Assembly: GCF_026151205.1 (NCBI RefSeq)
Contig: NC_087079.1
Location: 16,424,945 to 16,488,944 of the forward strand
Direction of reading: 5' to 3'
DNA length: 64,000 nt
DNA from: Bolinopsis microptera
Lineage: Eukaryota > Ctenophora > Tentaculata > Lobata > Bolinopsidae
The notes beneath the pieces were generated by a model, which ran no database searches, was not told the DNA's origin, and saw only the letters and a list, made by a program, of their open reading frames with translations. Position numbers and translations under genes: made by a program. Shown here piece after piece: positions 1 through 13,600 of the stretch. Each line of letters begins with the position of its first letter. Position 1 is the stretch's first letter.

Positions 1-1229
1 ATACTCGAAGATTTGTCTCAATCATACATTTTTATCAGCGCAATTCAAAATTTAAATAAAAATTCTAAAGCAGAAGTGAGCGTTATTCAAAAAATATATT
101 TCCTCAACTGACTCGTTTCATAAATGTTTAAATTTTATAAATAAATAGTTCATAATGTCTTGTTTCACGTTGTAGCGGGTAGCCCTGCCGCGCACGAGTG
201 CTTGGCTTCGTCATTCGCGGCTTTGATCACCACAAAACCACTTTGTGCAATGACAGGGGGTTACGACGTGCTACAATTAATTCCACGTTATATTGGCACA
301 TTTTTGTTGCACATGTTCCGAGACTTGTAGGTTTATAAACTACCAGGACGCGCGCCGAGTTGGACTCGTCGACGCGGTACTCCAATATATGGAACAGATA
401 TTTTTGATTTTACTGTTTACGAGTATCACCCGTTAATCCGAGACCAGAAATGAAACAGTACTGGACTAAAAACGGCTGGCAAAAGGAACCAGTTGCCTGT
501 AAGAGCTTTACTAGTACCCGAAATCAGAAATACCGTTTCTAAAGCACCACCCACCCAAGCCTGATATCAGCTGCAATTGATTCACGATGTCAATCCTTCG
601 CATCTCGCCGATCTGCGGTTTCTGTGGTTGCGAGAAGCATTATTTGATGCGCGCGCGACCCAGTAGTGCATCGCGCTACAACAGCTGCAAGCACAAACAT
701 ATAACATATAAGTTGTTTAAAGATTTTCACACCATATTATTGAATAAATTGCATATTAGGATGTAAAAGTTTTAATACATAACACATAATATATAATATA
801 ATACACGTTTATAAAAGTTAAATGTCTAGTATTTGTGTTGATTGTTATTATTAACTAATTAAGTTACGTTAGATTGAAATATTTGCTTAAAACACTACTA
901 AATGTTGTTTTTAAATATTTACAAAACAAAACGACGGAGACACAGATAAGAAAGGAGAACTAGAAGGACAACACATCACACGGACGGAAACTGCTGCTGA
1001 GTTGACGATCAGTATCTGATTATATTAATTATGGGTCTCTTGTTCATTAAAATAAGTGTGACATTGGGGTCCAAAACCGGGAGTGTGATACAAATTAATT
1101 TCGCGTTACGTAGTAAGAGATACAAAATATAAAATATAAAATATAAATGACTGCAGGTTCACGGATATAGCGCGGCGTCATTTCATTATTCTGGCGCGGT
1201 AAATCACGCTGGGTAATGAAATGATAGAG
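1..1229. other. Intergenic, with dispersed repeat copies
   Basis: No gene seen. Holds copies of two dispersed repeats: 345-440 (also at about 37525-37600 and 55800-55885) and 575-690 (also at 23530-23605, 34190-34440 and 37445-37525). Confidence 0.5.
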
Positions 1230-1269
1230 TTATACAAAGTTTAAGTTTCGCGCACTACGTTTACACAAT

Positions 1270-1493
1270 ATATTTGTGAGTCCGTCCCACGTTCCAGACG
1301 CACACTCCAGACAAGTCCAGCTTCCTCTCAGTATAGCAGTAACTATCGGTGCGGGGACAAATCCACACTCTTCAATATCAGCACGTCTGTATGCTTTACC
1401 ACCATTAATCCCCCATACGTTACCAGTTTCGTTGTATCTGGCAACACCAGAGCAGGTCACAGTGCGGGACCAGTCACAGAGTGGGGCTAACTA
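1270..1493 (-). CDS. Possible exon of a cysteine-rich, TSP1-like secreted protein
   Basis: An open stretch on the minus strand follows a possible acceptor (GCTAG at about 1494-1498) and reads LCDWSRTVTCSG, a tryptophan-serine-cysteine pattern like the start of a thrombospondin type 1 repeat, then further cysteines in ADIEEC and SWTCLECASGTWDG. A possible donor (TTGT|GTAAAC) lies near 1270. No neighbouring exon was recognised, so this may be a lone exon of a gene running off the left edge, or chance. Confidence 0.28.
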
Positions 1494-1499
1494 GCATCA

Positions 1500-4240
1500 A
1501 CAAAGACAGCTGAGAACATCCAGAAACATAGCAGATCGGCAGATAATCTGCAAGGAAATTTTTGGCGCCAAAGAGGAGATTTATAAAGTCTATTATCTGA
1601 ATTTTGAAACATTTTACCATGAATTTTCTGGGGTAAATAAGACTAAATCACATTTATACTACTATATTGTATTTTCATTTCAATTTTTATAAAAAAGCAA
1701 TTTACTTTGGTTTTTGATCTCTTAATTAAAGAATTTGACACTCATGAGCGGGAAAACTGCATACAAAAATTAGAAATACACCAAATATCCACGTGGAATT
1801 AGCGGAGGATATTAATTTAATTACCTCTGGGAAATCAAATATTAATACAACTAAGGCCATTAGGGGTCGTTAACATATATTACGTAATCACTTTTTGGCC
1901 CATTTTTAACCCCCTCTCCCTCCGTAATCAGTTTTACATATTAAGCTATTGCGTTACTCTAGCGTTAAATCGTTTAGATACCCCTCCCTCCCCCTCAGTG
2001 ACCACGTAATATGATCACACGTCATCATAAATATTTCTGAAAATTCCGATCTGCTTTCAAGTCTCTAACTGTTTGATAAATGGTCCAATCAGTCAAATGT
2101 TTCAATTAATAATAAATGACATAATTATGAATCAATTAGTATCTGTAACCAACATTACATGTAGCAAACATCGGCCAATGTATACAATGTTGGTTTACCT
2201 GTAGGTGACAGTTATGTATGATATATTAGATATAAATATTAAATAGTCATGAATTATTATCTATAAATACATTAGTGGGTAGTAATATACTGGCATTTTA
2301 TCAATGTTGTTATCAAAATAATGAGAATAGGTATCAGCAATTATGACGCTCGGAAACATCAACAGAGATAGATTTACAAGTTGAGGAAAAAACATCCCCT
2401 GTTGCGCGTTAAGAGGTTTATACACAAAATTGCTAGGAATATTGTAAGAAATAGTAATATTTGGAATACACTCACACAGGGCTGTGAAATACAGTAGGTA
2501 TCATTTCAGACAGCAGATCATTTTACTGCATTCCATGTTTCACTTTCAATTAATCGTACAGAGATAGATACTAGATCACCGACAGTTTTACCTCCTACTT
2601 TTTTGCAAGATAATCATTACTTTGACTTTATATCCGGAATTTTACCGCCTTTTATCATAATCAAATCAAACTTACGTAACCGAAAATCTAATATTTGTAC
2701 ACATATCAGAGTCCAAACTGTAATTTATTTACTAATTTCGTATCGACATCAGCTGAATATCACTAAAATTTTAATGCTTGCTAAAAACAATTCCAAATCT
2801 CTATCATGAAATCGTCTGCTCACTTATTTTAATTGAACATGCTCAGTTGAGCATGTTAATATGGCTTTATGGAATGTAAAACAGAGAAGTGGTTGATTAG
2901 TTAAAGAAGTAGTATTAGACGCACGTGTCCAGTATTTCAAAAGGAGCCTTAAGACATTTTTTCAGTTTTTATAGCTCGAGCTATAATATTACATATAATT
3001 GTATACCACTTGTACACTGTACATGATAACCTCGGCTGCTCATTTGATTTCATAACTATGATCTGTAAACAAGTGATGAAAAACTATTTAGAAGAGATGC
3101 ACTGGATAAGAAAGTTATCAGAGTTAGAGATTTACTGGATAGGATTTATTTATCGATTTACGAAGAATTCGAAACACAGTTTTAAATATTCGTAATATAG
3201 AACTCCAAAAGTCAATACATGATCGTTATGTCATCAACAATAAAATATGTAGATCGTATACTAGGTGAAACATTGTGTCCAGTGTCGGTAAAAACGCCTA
3301 TGTAAACATGGTTTCAGTCAGAGTTATTTTCCTTGGGTTAAGATAATTAATCTATGATGACTCCTTTATGACCTAACTTTTATCAGCCGAATTATGGAAG
3401 GAACACTACTACTACTACTACTACTGTGTCGGAACTAAGTCTGATCTACGCCAGATAACCCCCTCCATATATCCCTGTCCCGCATCAGAGCATCAGGGTT
3501 CGCAGTTCCTCTTTAGAGTTTGTCCCAACTTCCTTCAATAACATATAGACAAGTAGCTTTGTCTTGGTCGGCCCTGCTGTGCTCTACCATGCATACTGCA
3601 TAGGTTCCCATAAGACTAAATCACTGGCAAGTAGCTCAGGATGTCTGAAGGACCAAGATTTTACATCTTATTTTCTTGACTATTTCTGTAAATACACATA
3701 CTGCTAACGTGAGACGATGTATTCTCAATATTTGTAGCCTGTAGCACCATTTCTTACCCCCATTTGTAGCACGCTTTCCCCCATCGGCCATCTATATCTG
3801 ACACTTTTAGAGTGGTTCAGTGTATATTTTTGGTTAATTACTTGCTCAATCATAGTTGTTAATAGCTCAAGTTAGACTAAGGTAGAATATTACTGGTAAT
3901 TGCAAGATGGCTCATGGTGACCGTGTCACAAAAACCAAGAATGCATCGATATTACTGATAATACACGTTGGCAATTTTCACTATTCGTAACGCGCCAAAT
4001 TTATTGTATGATCATGAACGCGCAAAACGAGCTGAACTAAACCATGCATGTGGTCTGATCCTTGTTGATTTAATTCGTGGTTCGTGGAAAAGACGTATTT
4101 TTGAAAGCTGATTCCGGATCACATGACATGGGGTTAAAATGCTGATGGTTAATCACTCTGTGCCCGCTCGTTATAACAGACTATTACTTTAAACTTTGAC
4201 ACATTCTCTAGGAAGCTCTGGGAGTCACAATCCAATGTTA
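1500..4240. other. AT-rich intergenic stretch, no gene recognised
   Basis: Only short chance frames. A short ACT trinucleotide run sits near 3405-3425 and a small palindrome (GAACATGCTCAGTTGAGCATGTT) near 2837-2857. Confidence 0.5.
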
Positions 4241-4243
4241 ATT

Positions 4244-4360
4244 TTCGAGATTTTTCTAGAAGGACCTCTATTATAGAGGTCCTTCTAGAAAAATCTCGAA
4301 ACGCTCGAGGGTCCTTAATTTAATTAAGGACCCTCGAGCGTTTCGAGATTTTTCTAGAAG
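4244..4360. repeat. Two overlapping perfect palindromes (foldback)
   Basis: Palindrome 1: arms 4244-4271 and 4273-4300 (28 nt each, one-base centre). Palindrome 2: arms 4282-4320 and 4322-4360 (39 nt each, one-base centre). They share 4282-4300, so only one hairpin can form at a time. The motif TTTTCTAGAAG recurs at the joints. Both are perfect in the printed sequence. Lies about 330 nt beyond the AQR stop codon. Confidence 0.9.
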
Positions 4361-4688
4361 AGTCCTAGGAATAGGAAGAACTCAGGTCATATTTTTTAAC
4401 TAAATAAAATAGTTTACTAAATAAGAAGTAAAAGATATTTTCAATATAAAGAAAACATTTCATTTTGAGAAAAATCATTCGCTGAACAATCTAAAATGGA
4501 ACCGGCCGATCCAAAACAAAAGCGTCCACCAAGGAAAAGATCAAAAGTAACAGCACATATCTTCGTCATGACATAAAAGCGGGTAAATATAATAAAAAAG
4601 AATAAATGTATAAATTAATTGCACATATTTGTGAAGAATCTGGCTGATGGACGCTTTAAGTTTAACTTTCTGCGTTTGAAGCTCAAGT

Positions 4689-7600
4689 TCAGGATCTCAT
4701 CATGTCGAGAGATGGCCCGCATTCCTCCTCCTCACCCTCCTCGCTGTCTCCCTCCTTCTCTTTCTCATCTCGCATCTCTACATCCTCAACCGGTTTACTA
4801 TCCACACCTGCATCGTTATCAGGTATCTCCTCCACTGCCTCAGTTTCGTCCTTCTCTCCCGCTTCCTTGTTGGAGTCTACCTCGGTCTCTTGAATTCCAG
4901 CAGTATCTTCAGCTGGTTGATCCTGCTCAGTCTGGGTCGTCTCCATTTCAGCGGACTGCTCAGTTGCTGCTGCTGCCTCATTCGACTGCTCTTCTGTTTC
5001 TTCCTCCTCATCTGGAAATGCATTTGTTTAACCGATACTTGAACATTATTGCCCAAAAGAGACCTAGAGGCTCTACAAATTTCAGGTATCTGTATTAATT
5101 TCGATTTTATGATATTCCAGACTGAAAATTAATATACTATTGATTAGTATAAATTAATTTGTTTAAATAAGTATTGTTTGGTTAGGGGGGGGGGGGGGGT
5201 CCAAGGGGAACTTTGGGGAGTTTTGGGGAACTTTTTTTGGGGAACTTCAGGAAACCTGGGGGACTTTCCCAAAGTTCCCCAAAAAATTATCAATGAAACA
5301 AATAATTTTGGGGAATTTTGGGGAACTTTTTTTTGGGGAACTTCAGAAAGTTCCCCAAAATTCCCCAAAGTTCCCCAAAGTTCCCCAAAAAAATTATCAT
5401 GCCAAGAAAATTATCATGCTGCAAGTATCAACAAGTAAGTTAAGATTATACCTTATAATAACATACATGTTAACATTAATGGGTATTAATGTATATTAGA
5501 GAAATTTTGAATAATTTTGAATAATTTTGAATAATTTTGAATAATTTTGAATAATTTTGAATAATTTTGAATAATTTTGAATAATTTTGAATAATTTTGG
5601 GGAATTTTGGGGAACTTTGGGGAGTTTTGGGGAACTTTTTTTTGGGGAACTTCAGAAATCTTGGGGGACTTTCCCAAAGTTCCCCAAAGTTCCCCTTGGA
5701 CCCCCCCCTGGTTAGTGCTGTGATATAAAACAAAAGTGCTACTTACATTTGACGTGAGGGAAGGGCTGGAACTCCTCCCTTACATCCTGGAAGTTAGAGG
5801 GCAGTATCCGGATTGGATGGACAACATCCTCGTTATCACTATTCTCGCTATCATCCCGGTCTTCTGCTGTACCAACGTCGTCTATTGCCAGGAACTGAGG
5901 AGACAATATTTTTAGGCAACAGTTAAAAGAGGGTTGTTACCTAAAAGAAACAAAAGCAATGAAAACTAAAATCACCAAAAGTGATATTCAGTGTAGCTGA
6001 AGTTAAGGATTGTACTATAAGATAATGGCATTATCGTATACAATATTGCTGTAAAAACGGTGAACAAGAAATAAGCTGCTAGAAGCAGATCCTTACCGGC
6101 TGAGCAAGAGTTTCTTCCAGGTTCTTCTTCTTCTTTTCAGGATCTTCCTCAATCGGTGCATCTATCGTTTTAGCTTCCTTTGGTGTCTAGAGAGATATTC
6201 TTGTGAATTTCATGAGGTCTTAAAATTAAGTTCAAAGTAATAACAAGGCGAAGAATTTCTAATTTCAAAAAATTTGACTATCCCATACAACCCTTGTAAA
6301 AGCTAAAATCTGTGATTTGGAGACAGGATAGCGAGCAGTTTGGTCATTATTCTTAACTTCTTTTTGATTACTTAACTTAATAATCTAATAAACTAATTTC
6401 ATAGCCGATTATTATTCATACCTGGAATCTATGAGCAGCAGATTCAACAGCTTCTTTTTGCTTGTTAAGCTCATTCTGCTCCTTCGTCAACTTTTCAATT
6501 ACTTGGTAGTAGTAATCGTACACAAACTTGCTCATCTCGGGCATATCCTTGATGACCTTAGCAGAAGGTGGCAAGTCTCCAGTCTTCCTAGTAACAAGGT
6601 TAAGATCGTTAAAATTCACACATTTTAAAGAGAATATTATATTTGGGTCACCTAAAAATTAGGCATCGAAAAGTAGCCCTTCGGTTTAAATTAAAAACTA
6701 CATCATAGTTCATTCTATCATTCACAGATATCAATATCCCCTTTCTACAGCAGAAACACGCGGGTCTCCAGGTATACCTGTTGGTGGGGAACCTCTCGTC
6801 AGGATATATGTGGAGCTCTGTGGGATGCTTCAGGAGCTGTTTGAAGGCGGGGGTCAACTCGTAGCAGTTAGCGAATATACCTGGGGGTGTCGTATTGTTA
6901 ACTTACTGACAATATAATATGAGAGAATGTTATCAAAATCGCTGTTTTAAAGGTGTGTTTTTAACACAAATGCCACAAATTTCCAACAGTAAAACAGTAC
7001 TGACCGACTCTAGCGAAGACGTAGAGTCCCAGTCGTGCACGTGACATAGCCACGATTAGCCGTCTGACGTCACGAAGATGACCCACAGTCTTTGTCCTGA
7101 CTAGGGAGAGCAGGATGTAGTTGTTCTGACTTCCCTGAAAAGTTTGGTTTTAGTTTAACTGTTTTAGGAGCCTTCTTTTTCTTCCTCAATTCTTTAATTT
7201 CATACTGGGTCACACAGGGGATTGATAAAATCATCAACAATAACTTCCACTATATATACATAATAAAACCAAAGATGTTTGTAATCAGTAATACGACTCC
7301 TGTATACTACTACTCCTAGTAGCGACCATCAAACCTGATATCTGTCGACAGTAGTGATGGTTTTAGGGAAACCAAAGACAGGGTTATCCCCACACCTCTG
7401 TTTCACAACATCTCTGATAAGGTGTTTCTGTCCGTTGTAGGTTGTCAGTATAGTGATCTCCTCACTCTTGTAGCCTGTGAAAATGGATAGCTGTGTAGTG
7501 GAAAACTGCTCAATGTTATTTATTGTTATGGGACAATTAGTTAAATCTTTAAAATTTAAACTACTATACTAGTACTGAGTGGAGTTGGGTTAGAAACATA

Positions 7601-10600
7601 TAAGAGACACGATGATTTAACTTGTAGAAGCTAAATCAGTATAGTGATCTCCTCACTGTTGTATCCTGTGAAAATGGATGTCGGGATTAGGGATAGTACA
7701 TGAAGTCCAATGTGCAGTACGTGTAGTACACCGGGATGTTGTGTAGGGGGGGGGGGTCCAAGGGGAACTTTGGGGAGTTTTGGGGAACTTTTTTTTGGGG
7801 AACTTCAGGAAACCTGGGGGACTTTCCCAAAGTTCCCCAAAAAATTATCAATGAAACAAATAATTTTGGGGAATTTTGGGGAACTTTTTTTTGGGGAACT
7901 TCAGAAAGTTCCCCAAAATTCCCCAAAGTTCCCCAAAGTTCCCCAAAAAAATTATAATGCCAAACAAATTATCATGCTGCAAGTATCAACAAGTAAGTTA
8001 AGATTATACCTTATAATAACATACATGTTAACATTAATGGGTATTAATGTATATTAGAGAAATTTTGAATAATTTTGAATAATTTTGAATAATTTTGAAT
8101 AATTTTGAATAATTTTAAATAATTTTGGGGAATTTTGGGGAACTTTGGGGAGTTTTGGGGAACTTTTTTTTGGGGAACTTCAGAAATCTTGGGGGACTTT
8201 CCCAAAGTTCCCCAAAGTTCCCCTTGGACCCCCCCCTGTGTAGTGGAAAACTGCTCAATGTTATGAGACAATGAGTTAAATCTTTAAAATTTAAACTACT
8301 ATACTAGTGAAAAATTGTTTAATAAGTTGCCAACCTAAGAGTCGCATGTACATGTAGACAGCAACCACATATTCAGCTTCACCAAGGTTCTGATAGAAGT
8401 AGGGATTTGGTTCTGACTCTCCGACACCGTTGAAATCTTCAACGTTTATAAGCTGAGGTGAGGAGTGAGTTGTTGACCTTTTAAAAAGTTTCACAAGTTG
8501 AATTTACAAATTCTTTAAAATCCACTCTTACTACGCCTAAACTGCTAAAGTGGGCTTTTATGGGTTAACGTTTGAACACGTAATCCAAGAATGACGAAAT
8601 GTAACAAACGTTACACAATCTCCAAATATAAAGATGCACTCAGACTGACCTGATAGTCGAAAGAGAGACCAGGATTGCTGGTAAGGTACTCGGAACTGTT
8701 CAGAACATGTGGCAAGTTGCCAAGTTTCTTGTAGCGCCAGTTGTACAGGTTAGCTAGAGAGGCCCGGGATCTTCCTTGTTTGTCTAGCTCAATTGCTGGT
8801 ACTCCTGGAGAGGGTTGTTTTACTTTAAACACGAGGCTCGGCTTGGTCAATACGACATGAAACAAACAAATAGCAGAGGTAGGCGGAGGTAGGCAGAGGT
8901 AGGCAGAGGTAGGCAGAGCATCCAATGCTATCATTTCGTGGGCCATCTTGGCCCAGCCTCTCTTTAAAAAAACTAAAAAAACAAAAAAACAAATAGCACG
9001 TTTAACTGTTTAACCAAAGAGATGTTGTTTTTAAATAACAAATTAAGCCTACTTACCTACTGTTTACTATGGGATATATTATATTCAATTAAACTCAGTA
9101 TAATACCCTATAGGAGACCTACCTAGTCGAATAAAGCGAGTGAAGAGGCTCTGTATAATACCCTATAGGAGACCTACCTAGTCGAATAAAGCGAGTGAAG
9201 AGGCTCTGTATAATACCCTATAGGAGACCTACCTAGTCGAATAAAGCGAGTGAAGAGGCTCTGTATAATACCCTATAGGAGACCTACCTAGTCGAATAAA
9301 GCGAGTGAAGAGACCTACCTAGTCGAATAAAGCGAGTGAAGAGACCTACCTAGTCGAATAAAGCGAGTGAAGAGGCTCTGTATAATACCCTATAGGAGAC
9401 CTACCTAGTCGAATAAAGCGAGTGAAGAGGCTCTGTATAATACCCTATAGGAGACCTACCTAGTCGAATAAAGCGAGTGAAGAGGCTCTGTTCCATATAA
9501 TACCCTATAGGAGACCTACCTAGTCGAATAAAGCGAGTGAAGAGGCTCTGTATAATACCCTATAGGAGACCTACCTAGTCGAATAAAGCGAGTGAAGAGG
9601 CTCTGTATAATACCCTATAGGAGACCTACCTAGTCGAATAAAGCGAGTGAAGAGGCTCTGTTCCATATAATACCCTATAGGAGACCTACCTAGTCGAATA
9701 AAGCGAGTGAAGAGGCTCTGTATAATACCCTATAGGAGACCTACCTAGTCGAATAAAGCGAGTGAAGAGGCTCTGTTCCATATTAATAATACCCTATAGG
9801 AGACCTACCTAGTCGAATAAAGCGAGTGAAGAGGCTCTGTATAATACTCTATAGGAGACCTACCTAGTCGAATAAAGCGAGTGAAGAGGCTCTGTTCCAT
9901 ATTAATAATACCCTATAGGAGACCTACCTAGTCGAATAAAGCGAGTGAAGAGGCTCTGTATAATACCCTATAGGAGACCTACCTAGTCGAATAAAGCGAG
10001 TGAAGAGGCTCTGTATAATACCCTATTGGAGACCTACCTAGTCGAATAAAGCGAGTGAAGAGGCTCTGTATAATACCCTATAGGAGACCTACCTAGTCGA
10101 ATAAAGCGAGTGAAGAGGCTCTGTTCCATATAATACCCTATAGGAGACCTACCTAGTCGAATAAAGCGAGTGAAGAGGCTCTGTATAATACCCTATTGGA
10201 GACCTACCTAGTCTAATAAAGCGAGTGAAGAGGCTCTGTATAATACCCTATAGGAGACCTACCTAGTCGAATAAAGCGAGTGAAGAGGCTCTGTTCCATA
10301 TAATACCCTATAGGAGACCTACCTAGTCGAATAAAGCGAGTGAAGAGGCTCTGTATAATACCCTATTGGAGACCTACCTAGTCTAATAAAGCGAGTGAAG
10401 AGGCTCTGTATAATACCCTATAGGAGACCTACCTAGTCGAATAAAGCGAGTGAAGAGGCTCTGTACCCTATAGGAGACCTACCTAGTCGAATAAAGCGAG
10501 TGAAGAGGCTCTGTTCCATATTGCTGTACTTCTGGAATGCCATGTTCTTGATAACTGGGGGCAGCTGGTGATGATCCCCGATCAGAATAACTCGTTTCAA

Positions 10601-13600
10601 CCTGGACGAATAAATTAGTATTCAAGGAGCTGTCATGGACGGAATTTTTACTCTGTTCAATGACATGTACAATGTATGTTGGTTATAACAGTATCTGAGA
10701 AAAAAAAGTCAGTTCAATATCTAAAACATGTGCCGCCTCCCCGCCTTAACAAATGTCTGCCAGTCACACTGCCCCCTTACCTGTTGTGCCCATCCTCAGG
10801 CTCTTGTAGTAGGAGGGGGATGAAGGTTTCTATCTCCAGAATCTGGGCTGATTCCTCCATCAGTATGTTGTCGTATCTGCAATTAATGGTTTTAATTAAA
10901 TGTTTATTTTTTAAACCTGATTTGGTAAAAATTAACTGGTACAACTGACCTGCAACTAAATTAGTAACTGTAAATATGTTGATACTTGATGTTCCTAGAA
11001 ATAAGTTTGACCTGAATCCGAGTTTAACCAAGTTCCTCCTGGTAAGAGCCGCGTGAGTACAGGTCATAGCAATTATTTTAGCTTCCTTTACCAGCAGGTA
11101 GTTCGCTCTGTCCAGACCACTTCTCATCAGCTCAAACGCTCTGACGGGGAGATAATTATTTGTTAGTTAATTAGATATAATTATTTATATATACTTTCAA
11201 CACTACTATATAACAAATAATTCGAGCTAGCAGAATGGTTTTCAGAGGGCATTAATGAAATGTACTATGAGCTGGTCCCAAGTCCAGACGCCATTTTATT
11301 TTTTGTAATTTTCAATAACCCTGTCTAGTCATTGACCACTGATTACTCACTCATCCGTGGAAACCTGACATATTTAGAGATTTTGTGACGAGAAAACGTT
11401 AGTTAACAAGATTCTAATATCAATTATAATTGAAGGGGCTTCATAATTGCCAACGATATCGTAAATGTCAAAAAATTTAACTCATTACCCAACATTAAAT
11501 AAGTTTTACCTGAACTCTTCTAGTTGGTCGAATATTTTTTGGATGTGTCTATAACAACCCTCTGCTTGATCCAGATCTTCTACATAGGAATCTCCTAAAA
11601 TTTAAGGAATTTAAGGAATCTTCTATCTAACATTAAACCAAAATAACTTATTTTTCTGATTATTTTGAAAATAAGGAACCTGTTAATCATAAAAATTAAT
11701 AATTTTATCTCACATGATACCTGGTTTATCAAATGAGTTCAAATAAGGATTCTGTAAGCCCTATAATCTATAACATGTGTATAATATGTGCTATAATATG
11801 TGCTATTTTAAGTTTAGTATACGTAGAAAATTTAAAATGGTAAAGTAAAGTGGTTAAGTAAAGTGGTAAAGTAAAGTGGTAAAGTAAAGTAAAGTAAAGT
11901 AAAGTAAAGTAAAGTAAAGTAAAGTAAAGTAAAGTAAAGTAAAGTAAAGTAAAGTAAAGTAAAGTAAAGTAAAGTAAAGTAAAGTAAAGTAAAGTAAAGT
12001 AAAGTAAAGTAAAGTAAAGTAAAGTAAAGTAAAGTAAAGTAAAGTAAAGTAAAGTAAAGTAAAGTAAAGTAAAGTAACACTTTCCATACCTTTAAAGATG
12101 GGCTGAGGAGCGTTGCTAAAGTAAACATGGAAAGGAAACAGCTCTTTAACATCACAAGCCTCGTTTCCCTCCTCACTTCCGCTTTTCTGCTTCAGTCTTG
12201 TCATGAACTCATCCCATCTACTCTTTACCTGTTTTTCACTCAATTATATTATAATCGATATTAATTTTTGCAATTATACGGGTATATGGCCCCCAGAATA
12301 TAGGTGGCCCCCAAAATATAGGTCATGTTAGTGGATACAGTTCTAACCAAGATAAGCGATACTAATGGGATCTGTTACTGCTAGGTTGGAGTAAAACATG
12401 TAACTAATGTTTCTGGATAAAAATTTTGGACCTACATGAGGTATTTTGGTATATTTGGTCATGACAGCGAAAAATTTAAACGATGTTGTCATTTTCTAGA
12501 GGGGTAAATATGGCGAAAAATTGTCATGACAAAAATCTGTCCAACACATGCCATTAAGACTACTGGTATGAGTATAAGTATTATTTTAAGCTATCTTTTC
12601 ATCGAGACATCTGCAAACTGACAATTTGGAAAAAAGTTATGGCCATCACAATTTTACGGGCCCCCAGAATATAGGTCCATACGACCCCCAGAATATAGGT
12701 TGGTCAAAAACCCTGAACATGCCCAAAACCATGCTGTGGGATGCTCTACTTGTAGCTACTAGTCTCCTGAACCCACATATCAAGTTTTATCAAAATTGGA
12801 TAAAAATTGGCCGAGTTATGGGATAAAAACAAAAACCATATGCCCATATTTGGGCATACGCACCTAATTTGATCGATTTTGGTCCATAAATTGGTCAAAT
12901 ATCAATATTTTTGAATGAAACCAACTTTATATGGAAGGTAAGCATATATTACACATTCTCTATGATTATCAGCTCAATATCTACCTAACTGTGGATTCTG
13001 TGTTCAAATAATCGCAAAAAATGAACAAAATCGCCCATATCTCAAACTGACTTAGCTCAAAACAATAGAACTCAATAGGTTTTCAATATTTTCACATGAA
13101 ATTTTCAGAATCAACGTAGAATTGTCTCATGACCCTAAGTTTTGGGACAGAATTTTGAGTTAGGCCTTTAAAAAAATTTGGCGGCCAAAAATGTCTGATT
13201 TACAGTCATTGAGGTGCACATTGTATTGATACAGATAAAAACAGCCCCCTCAATCATATCTAGGGACACTCCTTCAATCTTATTTAAGTATTTAGTTAAG
13301 ATCCCTACTAAATGAGTGCATGAATGCTTTTTAACTAGTAAAATTAAAGATTTTACTCATTACGGGTATATGGCCCCCAGAATATAGGTTTTAAAAAAAA
13401 AATAGCGACCAAGATTCTGCATTTTCTCTGTCACCCTGAGCATTAAGGAATGTGGGGTAGTGATGAGAAACAGTTAAAGAACATATGCTGAAGAGATGGC
13501 ATCATCAAAATGTATGAAGGTGGAGTATTTGAGGACGATTTTTGCATACCTATATTCTGGGGGCCGTAGTTTTTGATTTTTTGCTATTAAGTATACTCTA

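Noticed and set aside
4619-5098. 159-codon plus-strand frame rich in Pro/Ser/Leu
   Set aside because: It is the antisense of the acidic AQR C-terminal exon (5011-4689), which explains its composition.
5144-5733. Frames with repeated FGEL/VPQK peptides on both strands
   Set aside because: Translations of the G-run MITE repeats, not proteins.
8611-8946. 111-codon frame starting MAHEMIALD
   Set aside because: Only 8804-8650 is AQR exon; the upstream part is intron with a decamer array and an acceptor.
9099-10515. CRISPR-like array (regular repeats and spacers)
   Set aside because: Eukaryotic context; units are uniform with no unique spacers and derive from an AQR exon edge.
11832-12243. Frames with long LLYFT repeats
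   Set aside because: Read-through of the ACTTT array; only the exon part at 12228-12090 is coding.
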